64,000 nt of DNA from Flavobacterium yafengii. Lineage in GTDB: Bacteria; Bacteroidota; Bacteroidia; Flavobacteriales; Flavobacteriaceae. The stretch covers positions 248,001-312,000 of the forward strand of contig NZ_JASCRY010000003.1 in the NCBI RefSeq assembly GCF_030010375.1. Direction: 5' to 3'. Of the stretch, positions 45,701 through 53,508 are shown one piece after another. The notes beneath the pieces were generated by a model. That model was not told the origin of the DNA. It worked only from the letters and a program-made list of their open reading frames with translations, and did not search any database. Positions within the stretch are counted from its first letter, which is position 1. Each line of letters starts with the position of its first letter. Made by a program: the position numbers and the translations under genes.

Positions 45701-45782
45701 GGGTGCTGACCCGGAATTTAAAATGTTTGACTACTTACCGCCCCTTAAAATGATTACTGCGGGTGTTGAGATTACTTTTTAA
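42753..45782 (+). CDS. SusC/RagA-type TonB-linked outer-membrane transporter
   Basis: 1009 aa. Signal peptide, then a carboxypeptidase-like domain at about 42-120 (ISGTITDGTSPLPGVTISIK). The plug carries IQIRGLNSVRTTGNAPLYII then DGVPY and the family motif IESIEVLKDADATAIYGSRG. A 22-strand-type barrel follows and ends in TAGVEITF. SusC proteins form the pore of a SusCD complex importing glycans or peptides. The SusD partner follows after 20 bp and an S9 peptidase after that, so a peptide substrate is more likely than a sugar. Base composition looks somewhat richer in GC than the Dnd genes. Confidence 0.95.
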   Translation: MKKISFYKGDSAFWYLIIIGLLLSCTPAHANKRLRQMQSLPQEIQISGTITDGTSPLPGVTISIKGKATTGTISDFNGQYRLTASPDDILVVAFLGFKTAIVPINGRKTINIQLQEDITSLQEVLVNAGYYSVKEKERTGSIAHIKAKDIETQPVTNVLAAMQGRMAGVNITQTTGVPGGGFDIQIRGLNSVRTTGNAPLYIIDGVPYASESIGSFSTSRVLAGENSPLNSLNPDTIESIEVLKDADATAIYGSRGANGVILITTKKGKGGKTQFQISSSTGAGSVTRFMDLMKTEQYIAMRKEAYENDGITTYPANAYDVNGKWDEKRYTDWQEKLTGGTAQFTNLNASVSGGSDQTQFLMSTNVLNQTTVFPGDFRYKKMNAHVSVNHTSADQKFRTTFTAGYTIQDNNQPYLDLTRESRLLSPNAPALYDADGNLNWENNTFINPLRHLNGKFNAMTYDLIANSVLSYQLLPSLEFTSAFGFSDLRHQESATIPSTINNPSLGIGTSSSNLSLNNVNRQTWIVEPQLNWNYSFGKAGLSVLVGGTLQTQKGVQTLYLGKGFTSNSMIENIAAASTVTVSQNGKTEYHYQALFGRVNFNWDRTYIINFTGRRDGSSRFGPGKQYATFGAVGAAWLFSNEKWLKEQRVLSLGKLRASYGTTGSDQIGDYQFLDTYTNTGIAYEGVIGLEPTRLFNPDFGWETNNKFEIGLETGFFKDHILISASWYSNRSSNQLVGIPLPTTTGFESLQANLNATVQNRGLELTLRTENFNGKNFSWSTHLNFSTSKNKLLSFPGLEGSTYRNLFVVGQPLNIVKVFEFTGVHPETGLYTFTDFNGDGEISENDDMKVVKDLNPQFYGGLQNHFKYKQFELDFLFQFVKQENYNILRTFPMPGTRNNQPNMIIDQWQNVGDSATYQGFSVTKTASKIAYNQYSQSTASISDASYIRLKNVAVSYTLPKNSGTKVDCRLSLQGQNVLTFTNFKGADPEFKMFDYLPPLKMITAGVEITF

Positions 45783-45802
45783 CCATTAAAAAATCAAATC
45801 AA

Positions 45803-47191
45803 ATGAACATATTAAGAAATACAATTATAAAACCACTATTAGTACTCTGTAGCGTGGTTGTGATTTTTATCAGTTGCGATGATTTTGTGCAGGCCGACCT
45901 TCCTGATTCACAATTGACTGCACCGGCTGTTTTTGAAGATAAGGCTACTGCCACTTCTGCTATGACCAATATTTATTCGAAGATCCGCGATTACGGGATA
46001 CTTTCTGGTGCATCGAACGGTTTGTCCCATACTTTAGGTATTTATACTGACGAGCTCACTTATTTTGGAACAGGGGCATCTGCTACCGACTTTTACACTA
46101 ATTCATTAACAGGTTCTGACACTGAACTTAAAGCGTTATGGACCACCTCCTACAATCAAATTTATGCAGCCAATGCAATTATACATGGCGTAACTCATTC
46201 TAAATCATTATCATCAGCTGACCGCAACTTACTCAAAGGCGAGGCGCTGTTTATAAGAGCACTGCTTCACTTCTACTTGACCAATCTCTATGGAAATGTA
46301 CCCTATATTGCTACTACTGACTATGTAGCTAATAGCAAAGTTACAAGAATGCCGGTAGAGGCGATTTACTCCCTTGTGAAAACAGATTTAAATGAAGCCA
46401 TTTCTTTATTGCCTCAAGACTATTTGAGTTCGGGTAGAACACGCCCCAACGTTTATACTGCACATGCTTTACTCGCTAGGGTTAACCTGTATATGGGTTT
46501 GTGGGCAGAAGCATCTAATGAAGCTACTGCCGTATTGAATCATACGCAACGCTATGCTATGACTTCTATTGATGCAACTTTTAAAATGGGTAGTTCTGCC
46601 ACCATTTGGCAATTGAGTCCTGCACTTGCCACCTACAATACAGAAGAAGGCAGTACGTTCATTTTTGCTTCAGGCCCTCCTCCCAGGTCGGCTTTGTCGA
46701 GTGCACTGCTGCTTTCATTTGAAACGAATGATTTGAGAAAATCCCACTGGATTAAGGGCGTTTCAGACGTGGCAACCACATGGTATTATTCTTTTAAGTA
46801 TAAAAAGTCACGGACGGATGGAACTTCCGATGAACGATCCATTCTTTTTCGCCTCGAAGAGCAGTATCTAATTAGGGCAGAAGCCCGCGCGCAGCAAGGC
46901 GAATTGACTGGTGCAAAAGAAGATTTAAATAGAATTCGAAATCGTGCTGGACTTGGCAACACCACTGCAGGAAATAAAGAGGAAATCCTAATGGCTATAA
47001 TTGAAGAGCGTCGTCATGAATTGTTTACCGAATTGGGTCACCGCTTTTTTGATTTAAAGCGAACTAACGGTTTATCATCCGCTTTAACGCCCTTGAAACC
47101 GGGATGGGATGCAACCGATCTGCTATTTCCCCTACCCGATTCCGAGCTGTTGTTGAATCCAAATTTGAAACCTCAAAATCCTGGCTATTAA
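45803..47191 (+). CDS. SusD/RagB-type surface lipoprotein
   Basis: 462 aa. Lipoprotein signal with Cys25 (VVVIFISCDDF). The TPR-rich SusD body shows NQIYAANAIIHGVT, GEALFIRALLHFYLTNLYGN then VPY, and the C-terminal EERRHELFTELGHRFFDLKR, all typical. It caps the SusC pore and binds the substrate. The gene lies 20 bp after susC-like and 1 bp before the peptidase gene, so the three form an operon. Confidence 0.95.
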   Translation: MNILRNTIIKPLLVLCSVVVIFISCDDFVQADLPDSQLTAPAVFEDKATATSAMTNIYSKIRDYGILSGASNGLSHTLGIYTDELTYFGTGASATDFYTNSLTGSDTELKALWTTSYNQIYAANAIIHGVTHSKSLSSADRNLLKGEALFIRALLHFYLTNLYGNVPYIATTDYVANSKVTRMPVEAIYSLVKTDLNEAISLLPQDYLSSGRTRPNVYTAHALLARVNLYMGLWAEASNEATAVLNHTQRYAMTSIDATFKMGSSATIWQLSPALATYNTEEGSTFIFASGPPPRSALSSALLLSFETNDLRKSHWIKGVSDVATTWYYSFKYKKSRTDGTSDERSILFRLEEQYLIRAEARAQQGELTGAKEDLNRIRNRAGLGNTTAGNKEEILMAIIEERRHELFTELGHRFFDLKRTNGLSSALTPLKPGWDATDLLFPLPDSELLLNPNLKPQNPGY

Positions 47192-47192
47192 C

Positions 47193-49853
47193 ATGAAAGC
47201 ATATACTACAAAAGGTAGCGTAACCTGTTGCACGCTGCTTGCATTTATATTTACTGTTTTAAATTCCTGCTCTGTACTGGGGCAGGTTGAACAAAAGCAA
47301 GTGCTAACGAAAGAGCAGTACTCACTATGGAGTTCGTTACAAGCTAATGCTATTTCTGATAACGGACGTTGGACAAGTTATAGCGTACACTACGAATCTG
47401 GTATAGATACTTTATTTGTGAGTGCTACTGAGGGTGCCAAAAGATTCAGTTACCCCAAGGGCAGTAAAGCAACTTTTTCCGGATCTGAATGGTTTGCCTG
47501 TTTAAAAGATAAAAATCGCTTAGTAATACTATCATTGACAACTGGTGAGGAGCAAATTATAGACAATGTTGTGGACTTTGAGTTTAGCGCCGATGGAAGA
47601 AATTTGGTTTGGGTTCAGAAAAAAGTAGGTCGACTGCAAGATTTAGGTATAATTGAACTCGGACATAAAAATGTAACTCAGCTTAATAATGTAGGTGTTT
47701 TCAGTTTTAAAGATGACTTTTCAGCCTTAGCCTATAGCAATGAAAGAGAGGGAAGCAGTACGCTGCGTATTATTTCTCTAAATGACCAATTACTCCCTTT
47801 GACAACTTTACAATTGAACGATAACGTTTCGAGGATTGTTTGGCAAAATAATGGTAAATCGATCGCCTTTGCCTTACATCCTTCAAAATCGTCGGCAACA
47901 TCAGCTGCAGCGGACATCCAGCTGGGATATTATGTTTTTGATCAAAAGAAAATGTATATTTTAGATCCAAAGGGTACTCCAGGATTTCCAAAAGACAAAA
48001 GAATAGTATTTAACTCTGCTAGTCAATTGAACATTTCAGAGGATGGCTTGCGCATACTCTTTCAGCTGGTTCCAATTGTAATGACGGAGCTGTATAGTGC
48101 TCCAGATGTGGAAATTTGGCATGGAGATGATAGTCGGATTTACACGGAAAGAAAAATGAATGGCAATCCTAAAGACAAGGCTAAACCTTGGGTTTGGTAT
48201 CCGCAAACTGACACACTTCTCGATTTTATGCCCCATGAAACTTCTGTACTTCTATCCGGCAACCAAAAGTTGGCCTTAAGTTCCAATACTGAATCTTGTG
48301 GGCCTCAATTTAAGTACGATGCGGATAGAGATTATTATCTGACTGATTTAACAAATGGATCACGTAAGCTAATCTTGCCTTGCCATTCCGGTCATAGTTT
48401 GTATACTTTTATGTCGCCATCAGGTAAGTATATTGCTTATTTTAAAGACGGTAATTGGTTTAGCTACGACATCTCGAATAACATACATCGAAATTTAACT
48501 AAGGATGCTGGTGTCGCCTTTTATGATCAAAACGATGATAAAGCTGGTGCTCCTGATGTTTATATATTTGCTGGCTGGACAAAAGATGATACACATATTA
48601 TTGTTTATGATCAATATGATTTGTGGCAAATTAGTACAGATGGTACAAGTACCAAAAGATTAACAGCAGGAAGAGCGGAAGCAATTGAATATAGGTTGGC
48701 TTCTAAAAATATAAGAAAAAAACCTCACGCTTTTTTTGCCGTTCAAGATCCAACTGTTATTGATTTAAATACCCCGCTTTTATTGGAGGCCAGTAGTTCA
48801 ATGGAATCAAAACAAGGGTATTTTATGCTTGAGAAAGGAAAAGTGACCCCTTTGGTTTTTGATTCCAAAAACATATACATGTTGTTACAATCTGCTTTAA
48901 AAGATTATTTTGTGTATATAGAAGAAACGTATGCCCTTGCTCCCAGATTGATTTTTAAGAAGCATAAAAAGCAAAAGGCGAAAATCATTTTTCAGAGTAA
49001 TCCGCAACAGGCGAAGTATTTTTGGGGCAGCAACAGAACGATAACCTACTCTAATAAAAGTGGAAAAAAGCTGAACGGCCTATTGTATTATCCTACTGAT
49101 TATGTTGAGGGTCGTAAATATCCAATGATTGTGCAGGTGTACGAACGCCAGCATTACCTTAAAAATCGATATATCCAGCCCTCTCTGAATAATGGTGACG
49201 GAATTAATATCACCAATTATGTTATGGACGGTTATTTTGTTCTATTGCCTGACATTGTTTATGAAGTTGGATCGCCGGGGGATTCCGCATTGGATTGTGT
49301 AAGTGCTGCCGTTCAAGAAGTTCAAAAATTAGGAATAGTAGACCTAGCAAGGATTGGACTGACGGGACATTCACTTGGTGGGTATGAGACCACTTATATT
49401 ATAGCGAAAAGCAAATTATTCGCAGTTGCTGTTGGTGGAGCTTCTCAAACTGATCTGGTGAGTTGTTACCTCACTGTGGGTGAAGCCTATAAAAGGCCTG
49501 AATTTTGGAGGTTTGAAGATTATACGAATCGTATGGGTAAGATGTTATTTGAAGACATGGATAATTATGTCTATAACTCTCCTGTTTTTAATGCCTCAAC
49601 TATTACGACACCTTTACTTTTGTGGACGGGTGATAAGGACGGGATTGTCGCTCCTAAGCAATCTATGGAATTGTATTTGGCATTGCGACGTTTAGGAAAA
49701 AAAGTGGCACTATTGCGCTACAGGGATGAGTATCATTCTCTATCCGATTCACGTAAACAAGTAAATCTTACTTTAAAAATTGCAGACTGGTTCAATTACT
49801 ATCTAAAGGATGGGCCACCAAAACTATGGATGGAGGCTAATGCAAATCCTTAA
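47193..49853 (+). CDS. Prolyl-oligopeptidase family (S9) serine peptidase, secreted
   Basis: 886 aa. Signal peptide ends near VLGQ; the lipobox-like NSC suggests possible lipidation. The N-terminal two thirds are a beta-propeller-like region. The C-terminal alpha/beta hydrolase has nucleophile Ser near 727 (GLTGHSLGGYETTYI), Asp near 813 (WTGDKDGIVAP) and His near 847 (EYHSLSDSRK), a complete triad. It would trim peptides in the periplasm or at the surface for SusCD uptake. The operon ends in a strong terminator. Confidence 0.92.
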   Translation: MKAYTTKGSVTCCTLLAFIFTVLNSCSVLGQVEQKQVLTKEQYSLWSSLQANAISDNGRWTSYSVHYESGIDTLFVSATEGAKRFSYPKGSKATFSGSEWFACLKDKNRLVILSLTTGEEQIIDNVVDFEFSADGRNLVWVQKKVGRLQDLGIIELGHKNVTQLNNVGVFSFKDDFSALAYSNEREGSSTLRIISLNDQLLPLTTLQLNDNVSRIVWQNNGKSIAFALHPSKSSATSAAADIQLGYYVFDQKKMYILDPKGTPGFPKDKRIVFNSASQLNISEDGLRILFQLVPIVMTELYSAPDVEIWHGDDSRIYTERKMNGNPKDKAKPWVWYPQTDTLLDFMPHETSVLLSGNQKLALSSNTESCGPQFKYDADRDYYLTDLTNGSRKLILPCHSGHSLYTFMSPSGKYIAYFKDGNWFSYDISNNIHRNLTKDAGVAFYDQNDDKAGAPDVYIFAGWTKDDTHIIVYDQYDLWQISTDGTSTKRLTAGRAEAIEYRLASKNIRKKPHAFFAVQDPTVIDLNTPLLLEASSSMESKQGYFMLEKGKVTPLVFDSKNIYMLLQSALKDYFVYIEETYALAPRLIFKKHKKQKAKIIFQSNPQQAKYFWGSNRTITYSNKSGKKLNGLLYYPTDYVEGRKYPMIVQVYERQHYLKNRYIQPSLNNGDGINITNYVMDGYFVLLPDIVYEVGSPGDSALDCVSAAVQEVQKLGIVDLARIGLTGHSLGGYETTYIIAKSKLFAVAVGGASQTDLVSCYLTVGEAYKRPEFWRFEDYTNRMGKMLFEDMDNYVYNSPVFNASTITTPLLLWTGDKDGIVAPKQSMELYLALRRLGKKVALLRYRDEYHSLSDSRKQVNLTLKIADWFNYYLKDGPPKLWMEANANP

Positions 49854-49861
49854 CCAAAAAA

Positions 49862-49890
49862 AAGTGCAGTACTTTTAAAGTACTGCACTT
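49862..49890. terminator. Bidirectional terminator between S9 peptidase and DUF6520-like gene
   Basis: AAGTGCAGTACTTT (49862-49875), one T, then AAAGTACTGCACTT (49877-49890): a 14-bp perfect stem. An A-run before it gives T-rich ends on the minus strand. The two flanking genes converge here. Confidence 0.85.
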
Positions 49891-49910
49891 CGCTTATTAA
49901 TAAACAGCAC

Positions 49911-50177
49911 TTACTGTTTTTTGTTCAATGGATTAGGACAACTTACGCCATCTTCCAAGTCAAATAGTTGGTCACCTGCCACTGTTTTACAGGGTGGTCC
50001 CGGAATAGTACTACACATAATCTCCTGAACACAGTTTTCACCTTCAATATGGGAATACCCCCATCGATCAGCAAAAGCTGTTGTTTTTTGATTCATTGCA
50101 CTGGTGCTAATTGCACCAAAAACGCCTAGTGTAATCACTACCATGGGCATGATTACTTTTTTAAAACTATTTATCAT
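49911..50177 (-). CDS. Small secreted Cys-containing protein, DUF6520-like
   Basis: 88 aa. Signal-type N-terminus (FKKVIMPMVVITLGVFGAIS then TSAMN), then an acidic mature part with four Cys (GENC, EIMC, GPPC, GVSC) and Pro-rich ends. This layout is that of DUF6520 proteins, which in Bacteroidota lie next to MauE-type genes. The four Cys could form two disulfides. Role unknown. It is the second gene of a two-gene unit with the MauE-type gene. Confidence 0.8.
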   Translation of the reverse strand: MINSFKKVIMPMVVITLGVFGAISTSAMNQKTTAFADRWGYSHIEGENCVQEIMCSTIPGPPCKTVAGDQLFDLEDGVSCPNPLNKKQ

Positions 50178-50269
50178 AATGTAAAAATTTAAAAATTTTG
50201 ATTTACTCTTTTTTACAGGTTTTCAATCTTACCCCTGATACTGGCCGGTATACTTTAATGCTGTAACAT

Positions 50270-51772
50270 TTAATTTTTATAATTTTTTGTGACTGACTTT
50301 CGAAGCTTGTATAGTATTAATTTATCATCTATTAATGCGTACAAATGATTTCCCTGAACATAGAGATTTCTTAATTTCTTGTGGCCTACATCATAGATAT
50401 AAAAGCTAAACACATATTTTTTATTATTTATATCATAAATATCAATTATGCTTGCTTTTTTCCACATTTCTAAACTTTCATATTGTCCTGCTAACTGGGA
50501 ATTGACAAAAAGCAAATTCTTATGCAGTGCAGAAGATTTATTTACAATTAATGGTGGTGACGCTAACTTTGTTTCACCGTTAGACTTAACGGTTACTACA
50601 TCTAATTTCGCTTGAGAAACCGTATCAATAGTATTTCCTCTGTGCAGTAAATTTAAATTGCTATCGGCAACTATATATTCATTTCGATAAGTATAGACGT
50701 ATGCAATTCTCTTGTTGAACGTGTCGTAATGCAGTTGTCCATCCGTGTCAAACACTCCATCGATTTGTTTTTGGATTAATTCGGGAGCAAAGGATAACTT
50801 TGTTGTGTCATTCAAATTAATACGTCCTAAAGTGTTGGTCTTACTGCTTATTAGCGTAGCTCTTAAAATAAGTGAAGTACTATCAATTGGTTGAATAATG
50901 GAAAAATAGGATTTTCCTTTTATTGTGTATTTAGCAAGCCAGTCGCTCATTTTACCTTTAAAAATTGTTGGGACATTTCCGTCTACAACAAAAAAGTAAG
51001 GCGGTATTACCTTTATTTGTATTGATGTGAAGGGTAAGTTTTTACGACTTAATTGAACTGCATGCTGCTTTATTGTTCCCTCTTTGCTTACTTCAGTAAT
51101 CTGCAACGGAGCGGAATAGTTACCCAGATATATTTTGTCATTATCTGCTCCAGCAAAATAATAATTAGAAGAACTCAAGTTAATTTCTTTTGCGAAAAAT
51201 GCGGGAAAATGCGGGAATCTTCGAACAAAAGTATTGTGGTAATGCATTATTCTTTCTGACCATGAAAATAATAGGTATACTATGGCGCAACTTACCAGCC
51301 CAGCAATGATAAGAGTTGCACATTTTCTCTGCGTACTTTTAAAAAATCTGGCATTTGTATCAATAGTAAAAATACCAACTGCTATTAAAACTACGAAGAA
51401 AAGGTTAAATACTATGTGCTGATTCCATGAAAGAGATTCTAGAATTCCACCGCACGAACAAGGTGTAAAAGAACTGTAATTTAAAATAATGTAAATATAA
51501 AATGTAAACATTACCATTAGGCTAAACGCGGCATACATACCAGCTAAACGTAACCGTGCAGTCAGAAGCATAAAAGCAATGATAAATTCAACAGCAGGGA
51601 CTGTATACGATACTAGTTCAGCAAATGCACTTAACATTGGTGATTGCCCCAATTGTACTTGAAAATTTTCAAAGTCCAGTAGTTTGCTTACAGCTGCATA
51701 AACAAATAACAGTATATAAAGTAGACAAATTATTTCTAAAATAATTTTTTTTGTACGTTCACTAAATTTCAT
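50270..51772 (-). CDS. MauE/DoxX-type membrane protein with a soluble C-terminal domain
   Basis: 500 aa from ATG 51772 (MKFSERTKKI), chosen over 51817 because it directly precedes the first membrane helix. Four or five helices fill residues 10-170. CSCGG at about 105-109 (TPCSCGGILES) is the MauE redox-type motif. The C-terminal about 300 residues are beta-rich and look periplasmic. MauE proteins assist disulfide formation or quinone-linked redox; here the client may be the four-Cys protein encoded next. A pair of 21-bp-spaced direct repeats lies about 65 bp upstream. Confidence 0.85.
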   Translation of the reverse strand: MKFSERTKKIILEIICLLYILLFVYAAVSKLLDFENFQVQLGQSPMLSAFAELVSYTVPAVEFIIAFMLLTARLRLAGMYAAFSLMVMFTFYIYIILNYSSFTPCSCGGILESLSWNQHIVFNLFFVVLIAVGIFTIDTNARFFKSTQRKCATLIIAGLVSCAIVYLLFSWSERIMHYHNTFVRRFPHFPAFFAKEINLSSSNYYFAGADNDKIYLGNYSAPLQITEVSKEGTIKQHAVQLSRKNLPFTSIQIKVIPPYFFVVDGNVPTIFKGKMSDWLAKYTIKGKSYFSIIQPIDSTSLILRATLISSKTNTLGRINLNDTTKLSFAPELIQKQIDGVFDTDGQLHYDTFNKRIAYVYTYRNEYIVADSNLNLLHRGNTIDTVSQAKLDVVTVKSNGETKLASPPLIVNKSSALHKNLLFVNSQLAGQYESLEMWKKASIIDIYDINNKKYVFSFYIYDVGHKKLRNLYVQGNHLYALIDDKLILYKLRKSVTKNYKN

Positions 51773-51834
51773 CTTACTAAGTATTTGAGGATTAACTCTG
51801 TAAAATTCCCAAAACAAATCAACATAAGTGTTAG

Positions 51835-51869
51835 CAAATCAGGAGTTTGTCATAGTAAATCAGGATTTT
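51835..51869. promoter_or_regulatory. Direct-repeat operator upstream of the MauE-type gene
   Basis: TAGCAAATCAGGAGTTT and TAGTAAATCAGGATTTT, offset by exactly 21 bp. The same motif and spacing occur at 53371-53408. The likely binder is the AraC-type regulator encoded at 51933-52853; see the finding on this pair. Confidence 0.65.
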
Positions 51870-51932
51870 TTGAAATAGTCCAATTTTTAAGCTTTGCAAT
51901 ACTCTTACTACTATGACAAATAATGCGATAGT

Positions 51933-52853
51933 TTATTTAATTGGAGACTGTTTTTCGATGTCAGTCGGAGAATAGCCAAATTTAATTTTGAAAGCTCTTG
52001 AAAAATTAGGATAGTTAGTAAACCCAGCCATTATCGCAATGTTTTTTAATGGTATTTTTGTATATTTTATAAGCAGTTGTGATCGATTCAGCCTTTCACT
52101 ATTGTAGAATTGGTGTATAGTCATTTTAAATAAATGCCTAAAGCTATTTTTTAATTTGTATTCATTGGTACCAAAAAGATGAGAGAGTTCTTTTAAGGTT
52201 GGCATAGTTGAATCCATATTTGCCAATATGTAATCATAAACAGCCTGTGTGGACTTTGCATCTAAATAGTTGTGACTTTTCTGTTCTTCAGCAGTAAAAA
52301 TTTTCTTTGCTGTCGTCCACTTTTCCATTGTGTTATCCATGATAGCAGAAAACAAACAAATTACTACATCTGTACTTTTATAGATACTTGAGATCGTGCA
52401 GCTGGCTGGAATAACTAATTTTTCAGAGGTCACGAATTCGAATGAAACAATTGTATGATAGGATTCATTCTGCAGAATTTCAGCCATTACAGATTCCAAT
52501 AAGGATACTGATTCTTTTGCAAGAATTGCTATAAAATCCTTCCCTAAAAGTTCGTTTGGGTTACATCTCAAAAGGTCAGGGACATTCCCGCTAAAATCTT
52601 TTATAACAAATTTATTGTCTAAGACAAATGTACTTTGGACTACATACCGGTAACTAAAATGGGGATTGATGAAACTTGCATGGAATACAGACTCCTTCAT
52701 TTCTTCTGCCATCCAATTCACCAAGACGGTCAGTGCCTCTAGTTCGTCGTCATTTGCAGTCCTTGGTATGCGGTACGCGAAATTTCCTTCCGTTATCTCC
52801 AAAATCATTTGGGAGATATTGTGTATACGCTGTTGATTTATTTCCTGATGCAT
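51933..52853 (-). CDS. AraC-type transcriptional regulator with PAS-like sensor region
   Basis: 306 aa. Residues 1-60 are HAMP-like (ISQMILEITEGNFAYRIPRT), 80-190 PAS-like (FVIKDFSGNVPDLLRCNPNE then LLGKDF). The last 100 residues are two AraC helix-turn-helix motifs (TLKELSHLFGTNEYKLKNSF; LKNIAIMAGFTNYPNFSRAF then KIKFGYSP). It may sense a metabolite through the PAS-like part. It lies 35 bp after the 124-aa gene, in one unit with it. Two matching pairs of direct repeats suggest that it controls its own operon and the MauE-type operon. Confidence 0.93.
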   Translation of the reverse strand: MHQEINQQRIHNISQMILEITEGNFAYRIPRTANDDELEALTVLVNWMAEEMKESVFHASFINPHFSYRYVVQSTFVLDNKFVIKDFSGNVPDLLRCNPNELLGKDFIAILAKESVSLLESVMAEILQNESYHTIVSFEFVTSEKLVIPASCTISSIYKSTDVVICLFSAIMDNTMEKWTTAKKIFTAEEQKSHNYLDAKSTQAVYDYILANMDSTMPTLKELSHLFGTNEYKLKNSFRHLFKMTIHQFYNSERLNRSQLLIKYTKIPLKNIAIMAGFTNYPNFSRAFKIKFGYSPTDIEKQSPIK

Positions 52854-52887
52854 AATTTCATTAATTAAATTGTTAAAAATTTCAATT

Positions 52888-53262
52888 CTATACGAAAGCT
52901 TTCAAAAATTCTAGTGCTTTTGCCTGATCATTAAATACCTTGGTTGGTACCTGAGGCTTACTGATTTTAAGATAAAATGAAATCATTAAAATCGACACAC
53001 TTTGATGTACCAATATACTGACGGCTTTAGCCAGAACAGAACCATGTTGTGCCAAATAATCTCTGGCGGCTTTATCAGAATCAGCAATACCTCTGACATC
53101 ACATAAAACCGGATATGCTTTGTCCTTTTGCATTTGTATTCTGTCTGTTACAATGCGCTGTGCTGCCACTAAATTAATGTCCACACCAGGCTTATACTCA
53201 AAAAAAAGTATGTTTTCGCTAATCCAGAATAGTGCAAAGTCATTTTCAAAATAATCATCCAT
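52888..53262 (-). CDS. Small STAS/SpoIIAA-like protein (DUF7793-like)
   Basis: 124 aa from ATG 53262 (MDDYFENDFALFWISENILF). The frame extends upstream to a TTG at 53352, but the extra residues look noncoding. FEYKPGVDINLVAAQRIVTD and VLCDVRGIADSDKAARDYLA fit small STAS-type proteins common next to PAS/AraC genes in Bacteroidota. It has no enzymatic motif. It is cotranscribed with the AraC-type gene and may tune it. Confidence 0.72.
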   Translation of the reverse strand: MDDYFENDFALFWISENILFFEYKPGVDINLVAAQRIVTDRIQMQKDKAYPVLCDVRGIADSDKAARDYLAQHGSVLAKAVSILVHQSVSILMISFYLKISKPQVPTKVFNDQAKALEFLKAFV

Positions 53263-53370
53263 AGTACCTAATCTTTTATTAGAACCTGGCAAATTAGGTA
53301 TTTCTTTTCTACCATTAGTTACCAAAAAAAGGGAAAATGTACTAGTAATCAATCATTGTTATTATACACA

Positions 53371-53408
53371 TAGCAATTCGGGATTATTACTTATCAAATC
53401 GGGATTAT
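53371..53408. promoter_or_regulatory. Direct-repeat operator between the divergent DUF7793-like/AraC and PLP-fusion genes
   Basis: TAGCAATTCGGGATTAT and TATCAAATCGGGATTAT, offset by 21 bp. It resembles the pair at 51835-51869 in sequence, offset and strand. It lies about 110 bp upstream of the minus-strand gene and 100 bp upstream of the plus-strand PLP gene. Confidence 0.65.
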
Positions 53409-53508
53409 CTACAAAGTGACTTCTATTCTGTACTCTTAAAACCAGAACTTTAACGGTTTAAAATATGACATTACAGATTCAAAAAACGTAACTAAAAATG
53501 AAGTACTC

